A stretch of 64,000 nt of DNA, taken from positions 7,793,823 to 7,857,822 of the forward strand of contig OY718803.1 of the NCBI GenBank assembly GCA_963070105.1, in the 5' to 3' direction. This document shows positions 14,740-28,156 of this stretch, one piece after another. The translations under genes and the position numbers were made by a program. The notes under the pieces are model-generated. The model did not search any database and had not been told where the DNA came from. It saw nothing but the letters and a program-made list of their open reading frames with translations. Source of the stretch: Litomosoides sigmodontis (taxonomy: Eukaryota; Nematoda; Chromadorea; Rhabditida; Onchocercidae). Position 1 is the first letter of the stretch. Every line of letters starts with the position of its first letter.

Positions 14740-16383
14740 GTCTGAAACAAATACAACTCAATAATATAACAGCAAAAGTTGAAACGCTGTTCGTAGCATC
14801 ATAACGAGCAATGTTATTAGTAAAACTTCGCAATTTATATATGTGGCATACGCATAACACAACACACTTCAACAATTCAGTCATATGACCTTTGTTTGAC
14901 CTTGCGTTACGACTCAACGTCAAATCCTGCAAATCAGTTCAGTTAATATGATGAAATACTCCCACGCAATACCGGCTCCTCGAAAGAAATTCACCATTTT
15001 AAATCCCATACATTAAAAACTACTAATTACATCAAACTCTCAGACTGTTTTGATAATACAACTACTACCGGTGTGCGACTACTTTTTGAAAAAAAAACTA
15101 GATATTTCTCTAATGTATTGTAACCTATTATGATAACACGAACAAAAAGAGCAAAAGAAGCAAGTAATTCCACAGTGTTGCCAATCTCCTCGTCTAATTT
15201 CCACTAACACAAGCATACAATTTGCTTAAAAATATGTGTGAGAGTAACAGTACCAGTTTACTGACGTGAGATTTGAAACAATTTTATGTCATCCTTTTCT
15301 TCATCTTTTACCGGTTCCTTAACGATACAAAAAATACATGCTTCACTCAAAAAACATATTGAAATGTTATCGATGACTTCTTGTACACCCAAAATAAATT
15401 GCACTAGATTTATATTAGTATGATAATGGCCAAGTGATTAGAATAGTGCTAAGTAAATATTGCAACCAACGTCTCTGCTTGAGGTATTGCATAAATTAAT
15501 AATTATGACTAAAATACAGCAAAATTTGTAAATATATGAAGTGTCGAAGTTAAAATATAGAAGACTTTGTTGGAACAAATTGAAAACAGCGAAGCAATTA
15601 GGAAATTTAAACACGAATAACTATTCGAAACAGCTGCCAATCTGTACAATGTACTGGTATTCGATACAGTTGCAGTGTAATCAAGAAATTAGTAGGAGAA
15701 CAAATCAACCACATCGGTGTAGTACACATATTAACGCGGAACAGTACAGAAACCAGAATAGCAAAGTGCACAAAACCCGATGTAATATTGTCAACATCGC
15801 CTTATTTTTTCACTCTTCTAGCACCGGTTTTTTTCTTTAGTCCTTCATTTTCTTTCACCACTTTTCCCGCACGCTCAAAAAACACCTAATGATTTCAAAA
15901 CCTATCCGAATACTTGGTGGACCATCCGCACTGCACCCTGCTAGGACCTGGGAAAAGGGGAGAAAAATCACAACCATCTGTTAAAAAGCTAATGAATTGC
16001 TCTGTAGGTCTACTAACATACTAAGACGAAACAGATTACTTACTACTTTTATTTATTTGTTGCACACAAATAAGTTCTCGGAGAAAGTACAAATACTCCG
16101 CGAATCAAGGAAAGCAGAAAAACAAATCTAAATTATTCTTCATTAATGCACAAAAAAGGAAAGACACTGACAAACAATGCTCTCCACACTTTCCTCTCCC
16201 CTTCATATGACTTTGGATCAGCCAGTTTAAGACTGATAAACGAAAAAAAATATATGTAGACTTTCACTTTACAGAGGTTCTTTAGAACACTGATGAATGT
16301 AATGGAACGACGTCGCATAAGCATACAAACTGATAAAGCCAGTAAACAAGTAGAACATTTTTTAAAATCGATAATGAGTGGAA
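14740..16383. other. Gap between MFAP1 and RIOK2
   Basis: This 1.64-kb AT-rich stretch separates two minus-strand genes and is the largest gap in the left-hand minus-strand run, so RIOK2 may have its own promoter here. A plus-strand frame at 15541-15840 is open for 99 codons, but its composition looks non-coding. I see no other feature. Confidence 0.5.
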
Positions 16384-19300
16384 TTATACATCAGTTTTTC
16401 GCTTCTTCGCAGCAGGCCTTTCAAAGTTATTTTTCATGCCACCGGCGTGTTTCACAAGGAATTTGCTATTTAATGCAGTCGTGGCAGCCCACGCACCTTG
16501 ATGATCAGTAGTATCCTCTGCAGTCAAGTGCGTCCACTTCGAGCGGCTAGCTTTTCCAAAGTTTTTAACCTCAAATATATAATTATTTTTTGCAATTTCT
16601 TGAATTGAATTATTCAAAGCAAATTGTCATACGTCCTACTAACATAGCAATTATTGAGAGTATCTTTCACGCTTGCATAGCACACTATTTTTCACATTTT
16701 TCATATCAAATTCAATATCAAAAAACCCTCGCATAGAACAAACTGAAAGAGCTAATCCACTTCAACTGTAAAATGAAGCCTACCTGCATAACCTTAGGAA
16801 GCACAGATTTATCAAACTGGTCGTCAAGTGTTGCTTCAGCAAAGTCCCGTTTGAATATATCATTCTCAACATCCAAGTAAAATGCTCCACGATGAAAGTA
16901 TTTTTGAAGAAACTTGTATTTCCCCTTTTTTTGCTGAAATGTGAATTGAAATCACGGTGAAAGTGTGTAGTAAAATAGACACCAGCTACAGTTCAATTTT
17001 TTTAGAAACAAATGGGCCCGTAGGTCGAATCCAATACAACACCTAACAGCAATTGAAGAGCTACTTTAAAAGAAGAGAAATAACAGAATAAATAAAATTA
17101 CCTAAATTGATATATTTATGAAACTAATGGAAAGAGAGCCACAAAAGAAGAAATGCTAACCATGTTTGTAATAATTTTTGGATTCATTCTTAAATACTGC
17201 TTGCGTTCTTCTTCTGTCATGCCATGTATTCGATCTAATTCTGCTTTTTCTCGTGCAAGCCTGAAAGCTTAGCCCTAAGTACACCCGAGCAAGCAACAAA
17301 AGAGATGTATTCAAACCGATCTACCCACGCCAAATAACTAAATTCCTCATAAAAATATTTCACATCTCTGTATCAAGAATATGTCGCATTAAATAAAATG
17401 CAAATCTAACAAATGATTTTTCCCATCTACAGATGCTGAGAATTGTGAAAGCACTTCAAATTAGGCTATAATGGCATAGATATAAAAACCGTTTTTACAG
17501 CTAATGTCTGTATTTGTGGATTTCCCGAGAAAAATATTTGTCAGACTACAACTGCAACGAAAAAATAGGCGTATTATTTCAATCGATGCTTACGAGTCGC
17601 GTTCCTCTTTATTTCTCTTTAATCGCTTCATTTCACGGAGTTTCCAACTTTCGTAGGCAATTTCTTCATTTTCATCATCAGTAACAACTGATGTTAGGTC
17701 GATATTATCTTCCTTTTTTCTTTTTTCTACATCTGCTTCGTGACGCAAAACCTCTTCCAACAACTGCAAAATTCTTCAACTGTTTTGCAATACTTCATTT
17801 TTACCTTTAAAGAATATCACACAAGTCTTCCAATAAATTTATTAAAATGAAGTATGATCATGCGTTCAGAAAGCATGAGAATCTTAAAAATGATCTACAT
17901 AGTTTTTTTCTCTCTTAAATATTTTCAGTATTCTCAGCATAAAGGAAATTAGACAATGGAAAAGGACTACAGCCGCGACAAACTTCAAATAAAGGTACCT
18001 TTGCAGACTCTTTCTTCCGTCTCTCCTTCCTTTCTTGTTCCTCAGCTTGCTGTCTCTTGGCACGTTCTTTCTCCTTTTCTTCTTCTATTTTTGTAATTCG
18101 TTTACTCCTCAATATAATTACATGAAAATCAAATTCCTAATAAAAAACTAAGGAATGAAACGTGAAAGAAGGTAAATGGATATACTTTTCTACGAAGACA
18201 GGTTTCATTCTGGGGACTGTTTCATCCTCGCTTTCCTCACTTTCTTCTTCGCTTGATTCTTCTTCACTGTCTTCATCCTCTTCTGCTTCTTCTTGCTTCC
18301 CAATGAGTTCCTCTTCTTCTTTGATTAAAGCACGTGCCCTCAGTAAAGCTCGCCGTCTTTCGAATTCTTCCTACAGTTCCTTTCGTTATTTAAAAATAAA
18401 AGTGAAGTCTCAAAAAACCATCTATACAGAGAAGTTACTACTTTTTGGATCAAGCAAATAATAAAAGCCTAAATAAAAAGGCAAACTATATACAAGGATG
18501 CGATAAAGATCGACCTCATCATCCTCATCAGGTTCATCCTCCTCAATAGAAGCTTCTTGCATTTCCAGCTGCATTCGACGTAACCTTGCCCTTGTCCTCC
18601 TTTTTTCCGCCTCTTCATCATCATCTGAACTCGATGCTACTCCTGCTTCCTCTTTATCCACATCTGCCACACGTCTCCTAAACAAATTAACTAATCCTTT
18701 TCTTCAGTGATAAAATATTTAGCCTCAATAGCATTTTCCACTATCACGGGTGCAAAGTTTCAACTAAGGAAATTATAAACAGTTACTGAGTCAAACGTAG
18801 TAAAAATCAATAAAAAGAACGCATGCAATGACCGTGGCTTCATTTCAGTTTGTTGTCAACAATATCACCTATTAATTCATCTCTTTTGATTTGACTACAT
18901 ATACACACTTTCTAGATTCTATCAAATATAGTGTAAACAGTTGTACTTTTATGCAACGATACTAGTTCCTGAGGAAAAGGGAATGAATTTAAGAAAAAAT
19001 AATGATAATGCTAAATGCCCTTTTGGAAATTAGCATGCTTACGTTTCTCTTCGCCAGGCATCAGTGAGAGGTTTCTCTGGTTCTTCATCACTTTGTTCTC
19101 CACCAGACGAATCATTTTTTCCCAAGGCGTATGTCGGTCTAAAATATGCATCATGTATAACACAAATTTGCCACCACAATCCAATTAACTCCAACAACAA
19201 CGTTACCGGGAAAACTGCAATGCTCAAGAAAGCATCAAATAATTTTGGCCTAATTTTTTCCCATCATTCCACATACAATTTAAAATTTCAATATTTAATT

Positions 19301-19484
19301 CTTTGAAATAAAAATGACGAGAAGCACACATTTTCCCAGCCATATATCGAACAACTTTCACTTTCTGCATTGTTATTTCACCCTTTTCATTCTTTACGGC
19401 AATAGCACCTGCAGTAGGCAAGGCTTTTGGGCCCGTATTGCGACTTTCCAAATCTCTCTCAAACTTCGGAGTGAATTCCCCCAT
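16384..19484 (-). CDS. MFAP1: Microfibrillar-associated protein 1 (spliceosomal MFAP1)
   Basis: MFAP1 is a mostly disordered, charged nuclear protein of the spliceosomal B complex, despite its name. Nine exons keep frame: 19484-19330, 19138-19043, 18677-18515, 18370-18186, 18107-17999, 17763-17594, 17260-17161, 16933-16784 and 16569-16384. They give 437 residues, matching the animal family (about 439). The N-terminal motif is [20 protein letters not shown]. Long Glu-rich and Arg/Glu coiled stretches follow. The conserved C-terminal part includes [19 protein letters not shown], a [15 protein letters not shown] block and [18 protein letters not shown] acceptor lies 2 bases upstream of the ATG. 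Confidence 0.96.
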
Positions 19485-20014
19485 ATCTGAAGGAGAAAAA
19501 TGTAAAGTTCTGCAAGTTTAAAATACTAGCAAAAATTTCTTGAAAGAGAAAAACTAGTATTGCTGGTTAAGAACCACTGTGAGTGAGACCTAGTAAAATA
19601 ATCACTTGAAAATTTATTTTCACTAACAGGCTCCAAAGCAGAAACAATTACAAGTCTAAAAGTTCGTAAAGAATGGTGCACAGAATGATCATACAATGAA
19701 AAATCGCCAGTATAAAATGGCTGAAATAAAATCTAATAAAAAAGTAAGAATTATTCGAAATGTTTTCCACAAACTGGAAAGACTTCTCCAACGGACAACG
19801 GGATTCGGAGGGAATCCAAAGTTTCATAATTTTTCGAGCTTCCTACATTTCTTTCGAAACTTGGACAATTAAAGCTCGTGTCAAAAAAACAACTGCAAGA
19901 GTATGAAATTGTATCCTACGAAAAATTAAAAGGATACAAAGTAGGAGTAGAACACAACAAAAAAAAAATCATCCTTACTATTTTAAATGTGTAAATATTC
20001 ACTGTTGAGAGACA
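19485..20014. other. Spacer between the 132-aa orphan and MFAP1
   Basis: This 530-base AT-rich gap lies between same-strand genes and ends in the MFAP1 trans-splice acceptor. No coding frame, RNA gene or notable repeat was seen. Confidence 0.45.
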
Positions 20015-20562
20015 TTAATGAATTACAATCATCAATGGAGAAAGAGAACCCTTTAACATGCTCCGACCAACCTGTAAACCTTCACAGTTTATGAGGACCT
20101 TCAAGAATTGCAGGTCTACAAAAAGCTTTAAATCTAAATCTATACCCAAGAAACTTAATAGTGTTTTTCATGTGTGCTTCATAGTATTTTTTCATGCACC
20201 TCTGAACCACGTTCTTGAATCTGCTTTCTTTTTGAATAAGAAATCTGGTTCTAATAAGGGCGCTTTGGTGATCTCTAAAAATCTGTTGGACATTTGAATC
20301 TCAGCAAGCGTCTGAAGAAGTTTGAAGAGCTCTTTTTCTCCGTAACAATGCAACGTAAGCAATAATTTTTCACTGCGATAAACAATTATCAATTCTAAAA
20401 AGCACAGCTGTCTTAGCAATTAACATTTATAGGAAAGTATTACAGAAAAACAATAAATAACCTCCGTTTAATAATCTCCTGCGTTGACCGTGAAAGTCTT
20501 CCCACTTTGCTCCCTTTTCTTAAGACATATTCTTGTAGTTGTTTTATAATGCTAAAGACCAT
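20015..20562 (-). CDS. Unrecognised 132-aa protein directly downstream of SPT5
   Basis: Three exons keep frame: 20562-20462, 20372-20200 and 20139-20015 (stop TAA). They encode 132 residues beginning MVFSIIKQLQEYVLRKG, with a helical middle (ELFKLLQTLAEIQMSNRFLE) and a short hydrophobic end. A weak resemblance of that middle helix pair to TFIIS N-terminal/LW-type domains is only an impression. The start is chosen because a TTGTAG acceptor lies 11 bases upstream. An in-frame ATG at 20604 is an alternative. The acceptor is only about 114 bases after the SPT5 stop, the classic spacing inside nematode operons. Confidence 0.55.
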
Positions 20563-20686
20563 CAAACTTACAGCTACAATCAAACGAGCACTGATAAAGA
20601 ACATATTGCATCTATTTATGCTTCTTAATGTGTTAATCGCCACCTTCAAAAAATGAAAGCAGAGTTTACGTTAAAAAAAACAGCGC

Positions 20687-23600
20687 TTATAAATTTTCCA
20701 TGCGACAGAGTGATTCGATATGGCTCAAAACAATATCGTTGTTGTCGGTTTTAACCACAGCCTCAGTGTTGTCCACAGATACCAAGGTGCCGCTGATGCC
20801 GATATCGTCACCGTATATTATTTTAACCTGAATACAACCAATGTATCAATTCAGCCCTTAGCAAGATACCATCAAACACTGCAAGCGATGTTCCAAAGTC
20901 AGCCAGCTATTTATGCCTATCATTTTAATTTTGCCGGTATCAGAAAATAATAATTTTCAAACTACCAAGTGAAAAAAAAAAACGCACCCTGTCACCCTGC
21001 TGAGGTTTGACGGGAACAATTTGGTCAAAATATGCTGTTACCTCGCGATCTAACTCGAATGAATAAATGCTGCAACGACTCTCCTGAAATTCCGTAGTTA
21101 GTTTATGTAATGATGTAAGAAAAGTAAAAACGAAAGTAAAAACGAACAGTTACTTACCAGAGTATCGACATTTTTTACTGTTCCTTCGTGGCATCTGAGT
21201 TCGTCGTCATCGTAGTTATCACGGAATCGCACCATCATATCGACTGATACCCACTCACCAGAATTTAATATGTGTTGCGCTGCAAATCTCAAGAAATGCT
21301 CAAGTTTTTTGAAATTTTGTTTTGTGCCTCACATAAATAAAAATAAACACTTACGTATAGCACCAGAACCGGTTGTAATGCCGCCTGCATTTGAACCTAA
21401 AATTATAAGAATTAGTTGAGCTGTTGGTAGCCTTTAGAATATCTGGTTCCTAAACGCTCCAGGCATTTTGGACTCCACATAAAGTACAGTGAAAGAAATG
21501 TAAACTTACGACCATCCGAGAAAGGACTCGGAGCAGCATAATCCGCATACATTCCACCGGGTGTCATTGGTGCATACGACTGACCTGCAACTATGAGTAC
21601 ATAGGCTATTCGCATTATTGCTTGCACAATTCAAACTTTTAAACAATTCAGAAATCTTCATAACAAAACTCTAAAGAAGCAAATCTAACCAATAGCAGAA
21701 TCTGGATTGTAACCAGGAGTATGAGGATTCATTGTGTCTGGAGTAGGTACATTGAAAGGTGATGAAGGTTCGTCATAATGGATTTCATCGCCTATTGGAT
21801 GTGCTGGTGTTGTTGATGGATCCCAAGCTGAAGAATGAACTGGAGTGCGTCCACCATCATACGACGGCGTCAAAGCACCATAATGCGGTGTGCGTCCTAA
21901 ATGGAAGATATTTTGCGTTTATCAAGTTTACTGAGCATTATTCATTACTTCCAGAGACCTAGTTCTAAATGGACAAGGTTTCCTACACACGAAACTCTTA
22001 CTGTGACCTATATAAAAATTAAAATTAACCGTGAGCAAACATTCCGATTTATGCAGTTCTAAGTTATACAAACAATAATTTGCAATAAACTCTGGAAGTA
22101 CTATATCCAGTCTATTATTAAAAGAAATAGACTACTCTCACCTCCCTCATGCATTGGTGTCTGTGAACCATACATCGGTGTTTGAGCTCCATACATCGGA
22201 GTTTTACCACCACCACTGTACATCGGTGTTCGACTGTCACCAGATGGTGTTCTGGCAAGCAATCCTCCAATCAACGTTCCACCGGGAGTACCGTCAGCAA
22301 CGATCATTATTCGTGATCGATCAACACTGATCGTCTAATAACAGAAAGTTATTAAATGCTTTCCGTGATATTCAGCATTTTACTCTTCTCATTATTTATC
22401 TCTATGATCATAATTATAATCTTCTCAAAAGTAACTTTATCAACAGCATGCTATAACGAATCAAGCAATAACTGTATAATAAAACAAACAACCTTGCAAT
22501 TAGAATGAAGTTCAACGCGCGCAGTTTGCTCAGTAGCATCTTTGACAATACCAAAATATCCTTTCAGAGGTCCCTGTGTGATTCTCACACTTTTTCCAAT
22601 TATTTGATTATCCCGTCGCACTCGATTTTGCGAGTCGAAACCACCGGTGCTTGGTACACCCACAGAGCTACCTTCTACAACTCAATTCATTTTTTGTACA
22701 AAGTTTACAAACACGCTATTTTAAACAATCTCGATCAGGACCATAAAGCAAAAATAAGGCACAATAAAAACTGGAGAATTAGGGAGAATGCGAATCATAA
22801 AGAACCTGGAAATCATTTAAGTGATTACTGGCGCACTATGATTACCGTCATGAAAACTTACCGTGCTGAGATGGAGTTGCGCCGCCTCTAACACTTCTAG
22901 CACTTGACATATTGCCAGGTCGCGGTGTCTGTCCTCCCAGCTCAACGTGCCGTGGACTTGAAAACGGATCAGGGGTTGCTAATCCTTTCACAATGAAGTC
23001 ACCAACTGCAAACGAAGTCACTTAAGATGTAAATTAGAAGTCAATTCCAACAGTTAGATAAGTGAGGAGAGATAAACTTTCGTCAGCGAAAATATCAAAT
23101 TTGAACAACCACCAAATGTCCTGGTATAAAACAGCTTGTAATAAGAAACACAATTAAGTAGTTGATCTCTCAGTGGCTACCAAAAATACAAGAAGTAATT
23201 AAAAAAGAAGTACTGGCTCACTCTTTGTATTCGCCTTTGAACCAACTAGAAGCAAATGCCTTGGCTTACAAACAAACAAGCCACCATTTTCCATATGTTT
23301 CCTGGACATCACAAAAGCATACGAACGATATATGTGTTTGATTTCACCCTGTTTCTCGTCTTCAGCATCACCACGGCTCTGAAAAACAGTACAGAAAGTA
23401 ATTTTTGTTTTTTTCTATCTGCAAATGCATACACATCGGTGAAGTACCAGTTTAATCTATTAAAACCTCATTACAATTTAAATAAAGTTTGCCACAATAA
23501 AAGAAATAACTGGGAAGCTACCATCAAAAATTTAAACTATTATACTTCCTAATGTAGATCAAAATGAGAATGACATTGCAGGAGGTGCGAATAAAACTGA

Positions 23601-26600
23601 CAGCATAAGGCCCGTCCACAACTTTTACTGTGTCTTTCACTTGAATACTGTTCTGTTGACTATCAAGTGCTTGTGCAAATCGAGTATCTTTTTTACCATG
23701 AATTGCTTGCGGTTTTACTCGTACGACCTATAATTTAGACATATTTATCGGAACAAGAATAAATATCTATCAGATAAAAAACGAATGGAAATTTTATGAG
23801 GGACGTGCTACCTTTCCATGCATATTTAAAACTTCCAGATATTCTCTTTCTAAGCGAACGATAACACCAGCTGTTTGCTGATCCAACATTACAAGATCCT
23901 GATATTGGAACTGTCCCAGCGAGTCTACACCTGTGGTTACATCAGCACAAAGTTGAACATCGCGAGGCAAAACTTTCAACTGCAAATTTACAAATACAAC
24001 CGAAATTGAACACGAGTACACAAGAAATGTGAACTGATTAAACATCAATCTACTCCACTTTCTTAAAGACTTAATCACAATATCCATATCATCCCATAAA
24101 ATATATACGGCATAAATATTATCTAAAAAACAGTTAAAATGGCTGGCCATATTAGCATTCAACATGTTCACCCCGTAACTAAGCTGAGTCTAAAATAATA
24201 AAATCAAGCATAATTAAAAGCAGATCAACGATAGTGATATATAGATTTTTACAAAACAATAAATATTCTTGAAAATGAAAAAAAATTTGCAAAAAGTAAG
24301 CTGAATGCCGCGCTTTATTATCTACAAAATACAAAGAATCTGTTATTTTCTACAGCCGATAGTCTATTTGAATATGCTTTCTGTGATAGCTGATTTAATT
24401 CTGTACAGAGGAATTCTTTACCTCATGCATTGTCAAATCCGACAACAAAATAACGAGATTATCCTCCACGCGGACAATCAAGCCGGTATCTCCTTCATAC
24501 CGACCATTGATCACTTTCACATGATCACCTGTTTTGAAGAATTTCCTCAATTCAGAAGCGTTTAACGTCAACGGTTCCTGTAAAATCGGTCATAATTTAA
24601 AGAAAAAATGACTTCAAACAGTGTCCTTTTACACAAATCTTACTTTTATTTTTGGCTACCAGCGTTAATACAGCCTTACAATTACTGCACAGTTTTTTCA
24701 ATTCGTTTAGTAACTTGACATGAAACAAATAATAAAGTTTTAGGCTTAGTTTATTGATTTTGCTGAATATGAAAAGTACCTTTAAATCTTCATGATCTGG
24801 CAACATAACAATTTTTTCGCCATCGACGCTCTGAACTCTGCCACGCAAGTTTACCAGCTCACCATCCGCTACTTCAACATAATCTCCCGGTGAAAATATG
24901 TACGATAAATCTTTTACTTTCATTCCCTCTACTGCAAAAAAATATTTTTTCGATTAAATATATATATATATATATAACTGTTAGTCCGATCAAACATGCC
25001 TAATTATTTCCTCTTCGCTCTAATTTTATGATAACCGTTACACAAAACAATATGTTACTTTTCAAAGTTTATTAAAATCAATAGATATTTCCTTTGTCTG
25101 TGAGGTACGTATAAGATATTATAAACTATAAGACGAACACTCTTTTTTTAAGTCATCGCTTGTTTCTTGAAACTTTTCCAGCTCGCTCAGAGAAGGTTTC
25201 ACACCATCAACTTGCTGCAAAAAAAAAATGGTTCTTAAACCCAGCAGTATTTATCCTGCTGTTAACTCATTTTACTAAAAAAAAACCTACCTCGTTCGAA
25301 GGCAAATTTTTTTTGTACTCCTTGCGGTGCGTGAAACAATAAAAAGTTAAGAATATTCATTAATTCATTAATTATATTAATACATTCATTAATTATCGAA
25401 TTAATGACCAAAGTAATTAACTCAATTTACCAGCAAATAATTTTAGCAAAAAAAGCCGAAATAAGTGTGTGCGGTAAAATAATTGATACTTACGACAATA
25501 TTCAACGGGAACCATTTGTACAAAAACCCCCGACGATACTGATTTCCTTCAAATGTCACGAAGTCGCCGTCTGTCGACACGTCACCCCCTATTTCTCTGA
25601 AATCATAGAATTAATTTTTCTGAAGATAAAAAACATTGCCTAAATACACGGTGCGGAGAATTGTTGACAGAATGCTTAAGTACAGAACACTTAAATAACA
25701 TTTTCCAAACAGCTACTTAAGATCATTAATTGTCACACAGCAGTTCGCTTAATATACCAAAATTCTTTCTTTCTCCACGTCATTTTAACTTACCACCTTC
25801 CCGACCGACGATCCAAATATGAATATGAGAAAACACTGAAAGAAAAATATTACGTTTCCAAACAAGTACAATGAATTTATAAACTTACTTAATTCTTTCA
25901 ACATCAAATAGTCGTGCTTGTGGTCTTCGTTTCATCTTTACAAAACGTGGTTCATCCTTTAAATGCAAAATGTTACAATAATCTATGATAGAAAACATTA
26001 AACTGATTTGAGATCAAATATATATAGCACAAAGTTAAAATGTGCAACTGACCGGTGCTCTGAGTGCTCCACGCATGCGAGTATAGTCAATGCGTGGCAC
26101 CAGCTTCAAATAAACTTTATTGTGCGCGACGTCCACCCAATCAACCTGTTTTCAAAATATGTCAATAATAGGTATAGTGAATTTACTCATAGTAGGACAC
26201 CTGCTTAGTATTCACTTCCTATAAAATGGATGAAAAAAACCTGAGCTAAATCATCGCGATACATGGTTCGTCTCAAACGAACGTACATTCCATTCTTCAG
26301 TGATGGAATATCCTTAGCTACTTTTAAAGTATCACACATTTCTTTGATTGGCACCATAGCTATTCGGAACTGATTTAAGGTTGATATTCCAGTAATTGCT
26401 GTTGCTACATGTGATTGCTTGAATGCTTCTATGTAAATCATTCCTTTCAGGCCTTCTTTTACCACCACCGATTTGATTTGTAAAGACTGTAAAACAAAAT
26501 TTCATTTGATCTAAGCCCATTTAAAAGAAAAAAAACATTGTGAGCATGCATGGCACATAAAAATAACGAAAACCTACATTATCAGTATTTTCGTAAGCGA

Positions 26601-27585
26601 TAAACTTTCGCATAAGTTGCAGCGCAACCAGTTTCTCATCACCTAGACGGCACTTCACAATCCACAAATTCGGATCCTTATTTGTACTTGGAAGCAAGGA
26701 ATGACGACTTATGTCGTCTAGAGCAGCATCATCATCCATAACACTTGCATAGGATGACTGATTTGCATATTTCTTCTTAAAATAATCTTCTATTTGATCT
26801 TCGTTCATTCCACTGAAAAATTATGTTCATGAATGACCGTATGTCAAAATGATATGAATTTCATAAAAAATTAAAACAAAATTACCTGAATATATCTCGA
26901 CGACGTCCTTCACGTTTTCTTTCATCTTGCTCCTTCATCATTCTTTCTGCTTCCTCTCTTTCTCTTGGATCAATTCCCATCTCATCACCATCCTCTTCGA
27001 AACCGTCTTCTTCCTCTTCGTCTTCATCCACTTCTACATCATCGAGAATGAACTGGTGTACTCCTGTCCGTCGCTGAAACTCAAAATTTTCTTAAGACTT
27101 TGCAATTAGAGTCATATAATTGAAGTAAAAAAACAGCAGAATGCAATTACCTTTTTTTTCTTCCTAGACTTCTTACCGTAATGGCTATCCCCATCATCCT
27201 CATCGTCCTCATCCTCTTCTTCGTCTTCATCCTCCTCATCTTCATCAAAATACTGTAATTTATTCAAAAATTTGTTATATAACGCTTTGGCACTACATAA
27301 ATGAAAAATACAAGGCTATAAAGAAATTCTGAAATGAGACCTTCCGTTTCCTTTCATTTTTGATGACATCTTCGATATCACTTTCCGGTCTCTCATCATC
27401 GCTTTTCTTCTGCAATAACACAGTAGTTTTCACTAACATTACTTAAATTAAGTCATGGTTCGTAGACTGCCATTCAAAACATTTAGAAATGAGAAAAATC
27501 AAACACAAAAGACCTGGCCATCTGTAAAATCCTCTACCACATCCTGTTCTCGTTGTTCATCATCAGACTCTTCGCTGTCAGACAT
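20687..27585 (-). CDS. SUPT5H: Transcription elongation factor SPT5
   Basis: SPT5 is the large subunit of DSIF. With SPT4 it binds RNA polymerase II and controls pausing and elongation. Twenty-four exons keep frame from ATG 27585 to TAA 20689-20687, totalling 1070 residues (human 1087). Order: an acidic N-terminus (exons 1-4); the NGN domain ([20 protein letters not shown]); KOW repeats (for example [39 protein letters not shown] and [22 protein letters not shown]); a C-terminal region with repeats of the TPMYGxQ type, likely CDK9 sites; and a last KOW ([13 protein letters not shown]). Exons 16, 19, 20 and 21 (23005-22862, 21896-21690, 21584-21510 and 21396-21355) start and end in phase 1, so each could be skipped without losing frame. 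A TTTTAG acceptor lies 17 bases before the ATG. Confidence 0.97.
24959..24976. repeat. (TA)9 microsatellite in an SPT5 intron
   Basis: Nine uninterrupted TA units lie in the intron just upstream (in transcription order) of the SPT5 exon at 24931-24780. It is intronic and probably neutral. It could be polymorphic. Confidence 0.9.
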
Positions 27586-28156
27586 TGAGAACAATCGTTA
27601 ATCTAAAATAGGGAAAATCAGTGATATTATTTCCCGAAATCTACGAAATTAGAGAACACATTAAAATATCAAAGGATAAAAAGAATAATACGAATATTCG
27701 GGAGATTGAAAAACTCTCATAAAATAAGGCTACTATGACGTAACAAACTTTTTACGAATTTTCATGGCAGCATTCTCACAAATTTATGAATTTCCATCCG
27801 CATTATCATTATCATTTTTGTACCAACAAAAATTGTCACCAACTTTGCTATAAAATAAGGCCACCTATCACTCGAAGTACTGCAACATTTTCTTGTTGGG
27901 AACAAGAAGTGCTGAAGTTGAAAGAGGTACCATTACTATCATGGCATGATAGATAATTTCATTACAAATTAAAATGAAAAGACTGAGATGATGGCAGGCT
28001 GAACAGGAATCTCTAATTGCATCTTCATTCTACAACTACTTATATAACCACAAAACCAAATTTATAAAATTCTTTAAAGTTTGCAATGACAACAAAATTA
28101 TTTGAACACGAAAATTTACAAGTGATTCCTTGTCTGCAACAAAAAAAGAGCGAGTA
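27586..28156. other. Spacer between PEX19 and SPT5
   Basis: This 571-base gap between two minus-strand genes is AT-rich, with the SPT5 trans-splice acceptor at its right-to-left end. No further feature was seen. Confidence 0.45.

Noticed and set aside
18200..18660. TC-rich stretches as simple repeats
   Set aside because: They are the reverse strand of Glu/Asp/Ser codons in MFAP1 exons, not independent repeats.
25790..25850. An extra SPT5 exon after 25889
   Set aside because: The segment after its acceptor can be read in frame for a few codons, but direct splicing from 25889 to 25596 gives the conserved SPT5 sequence ([17 protein letters not shown]) without it.
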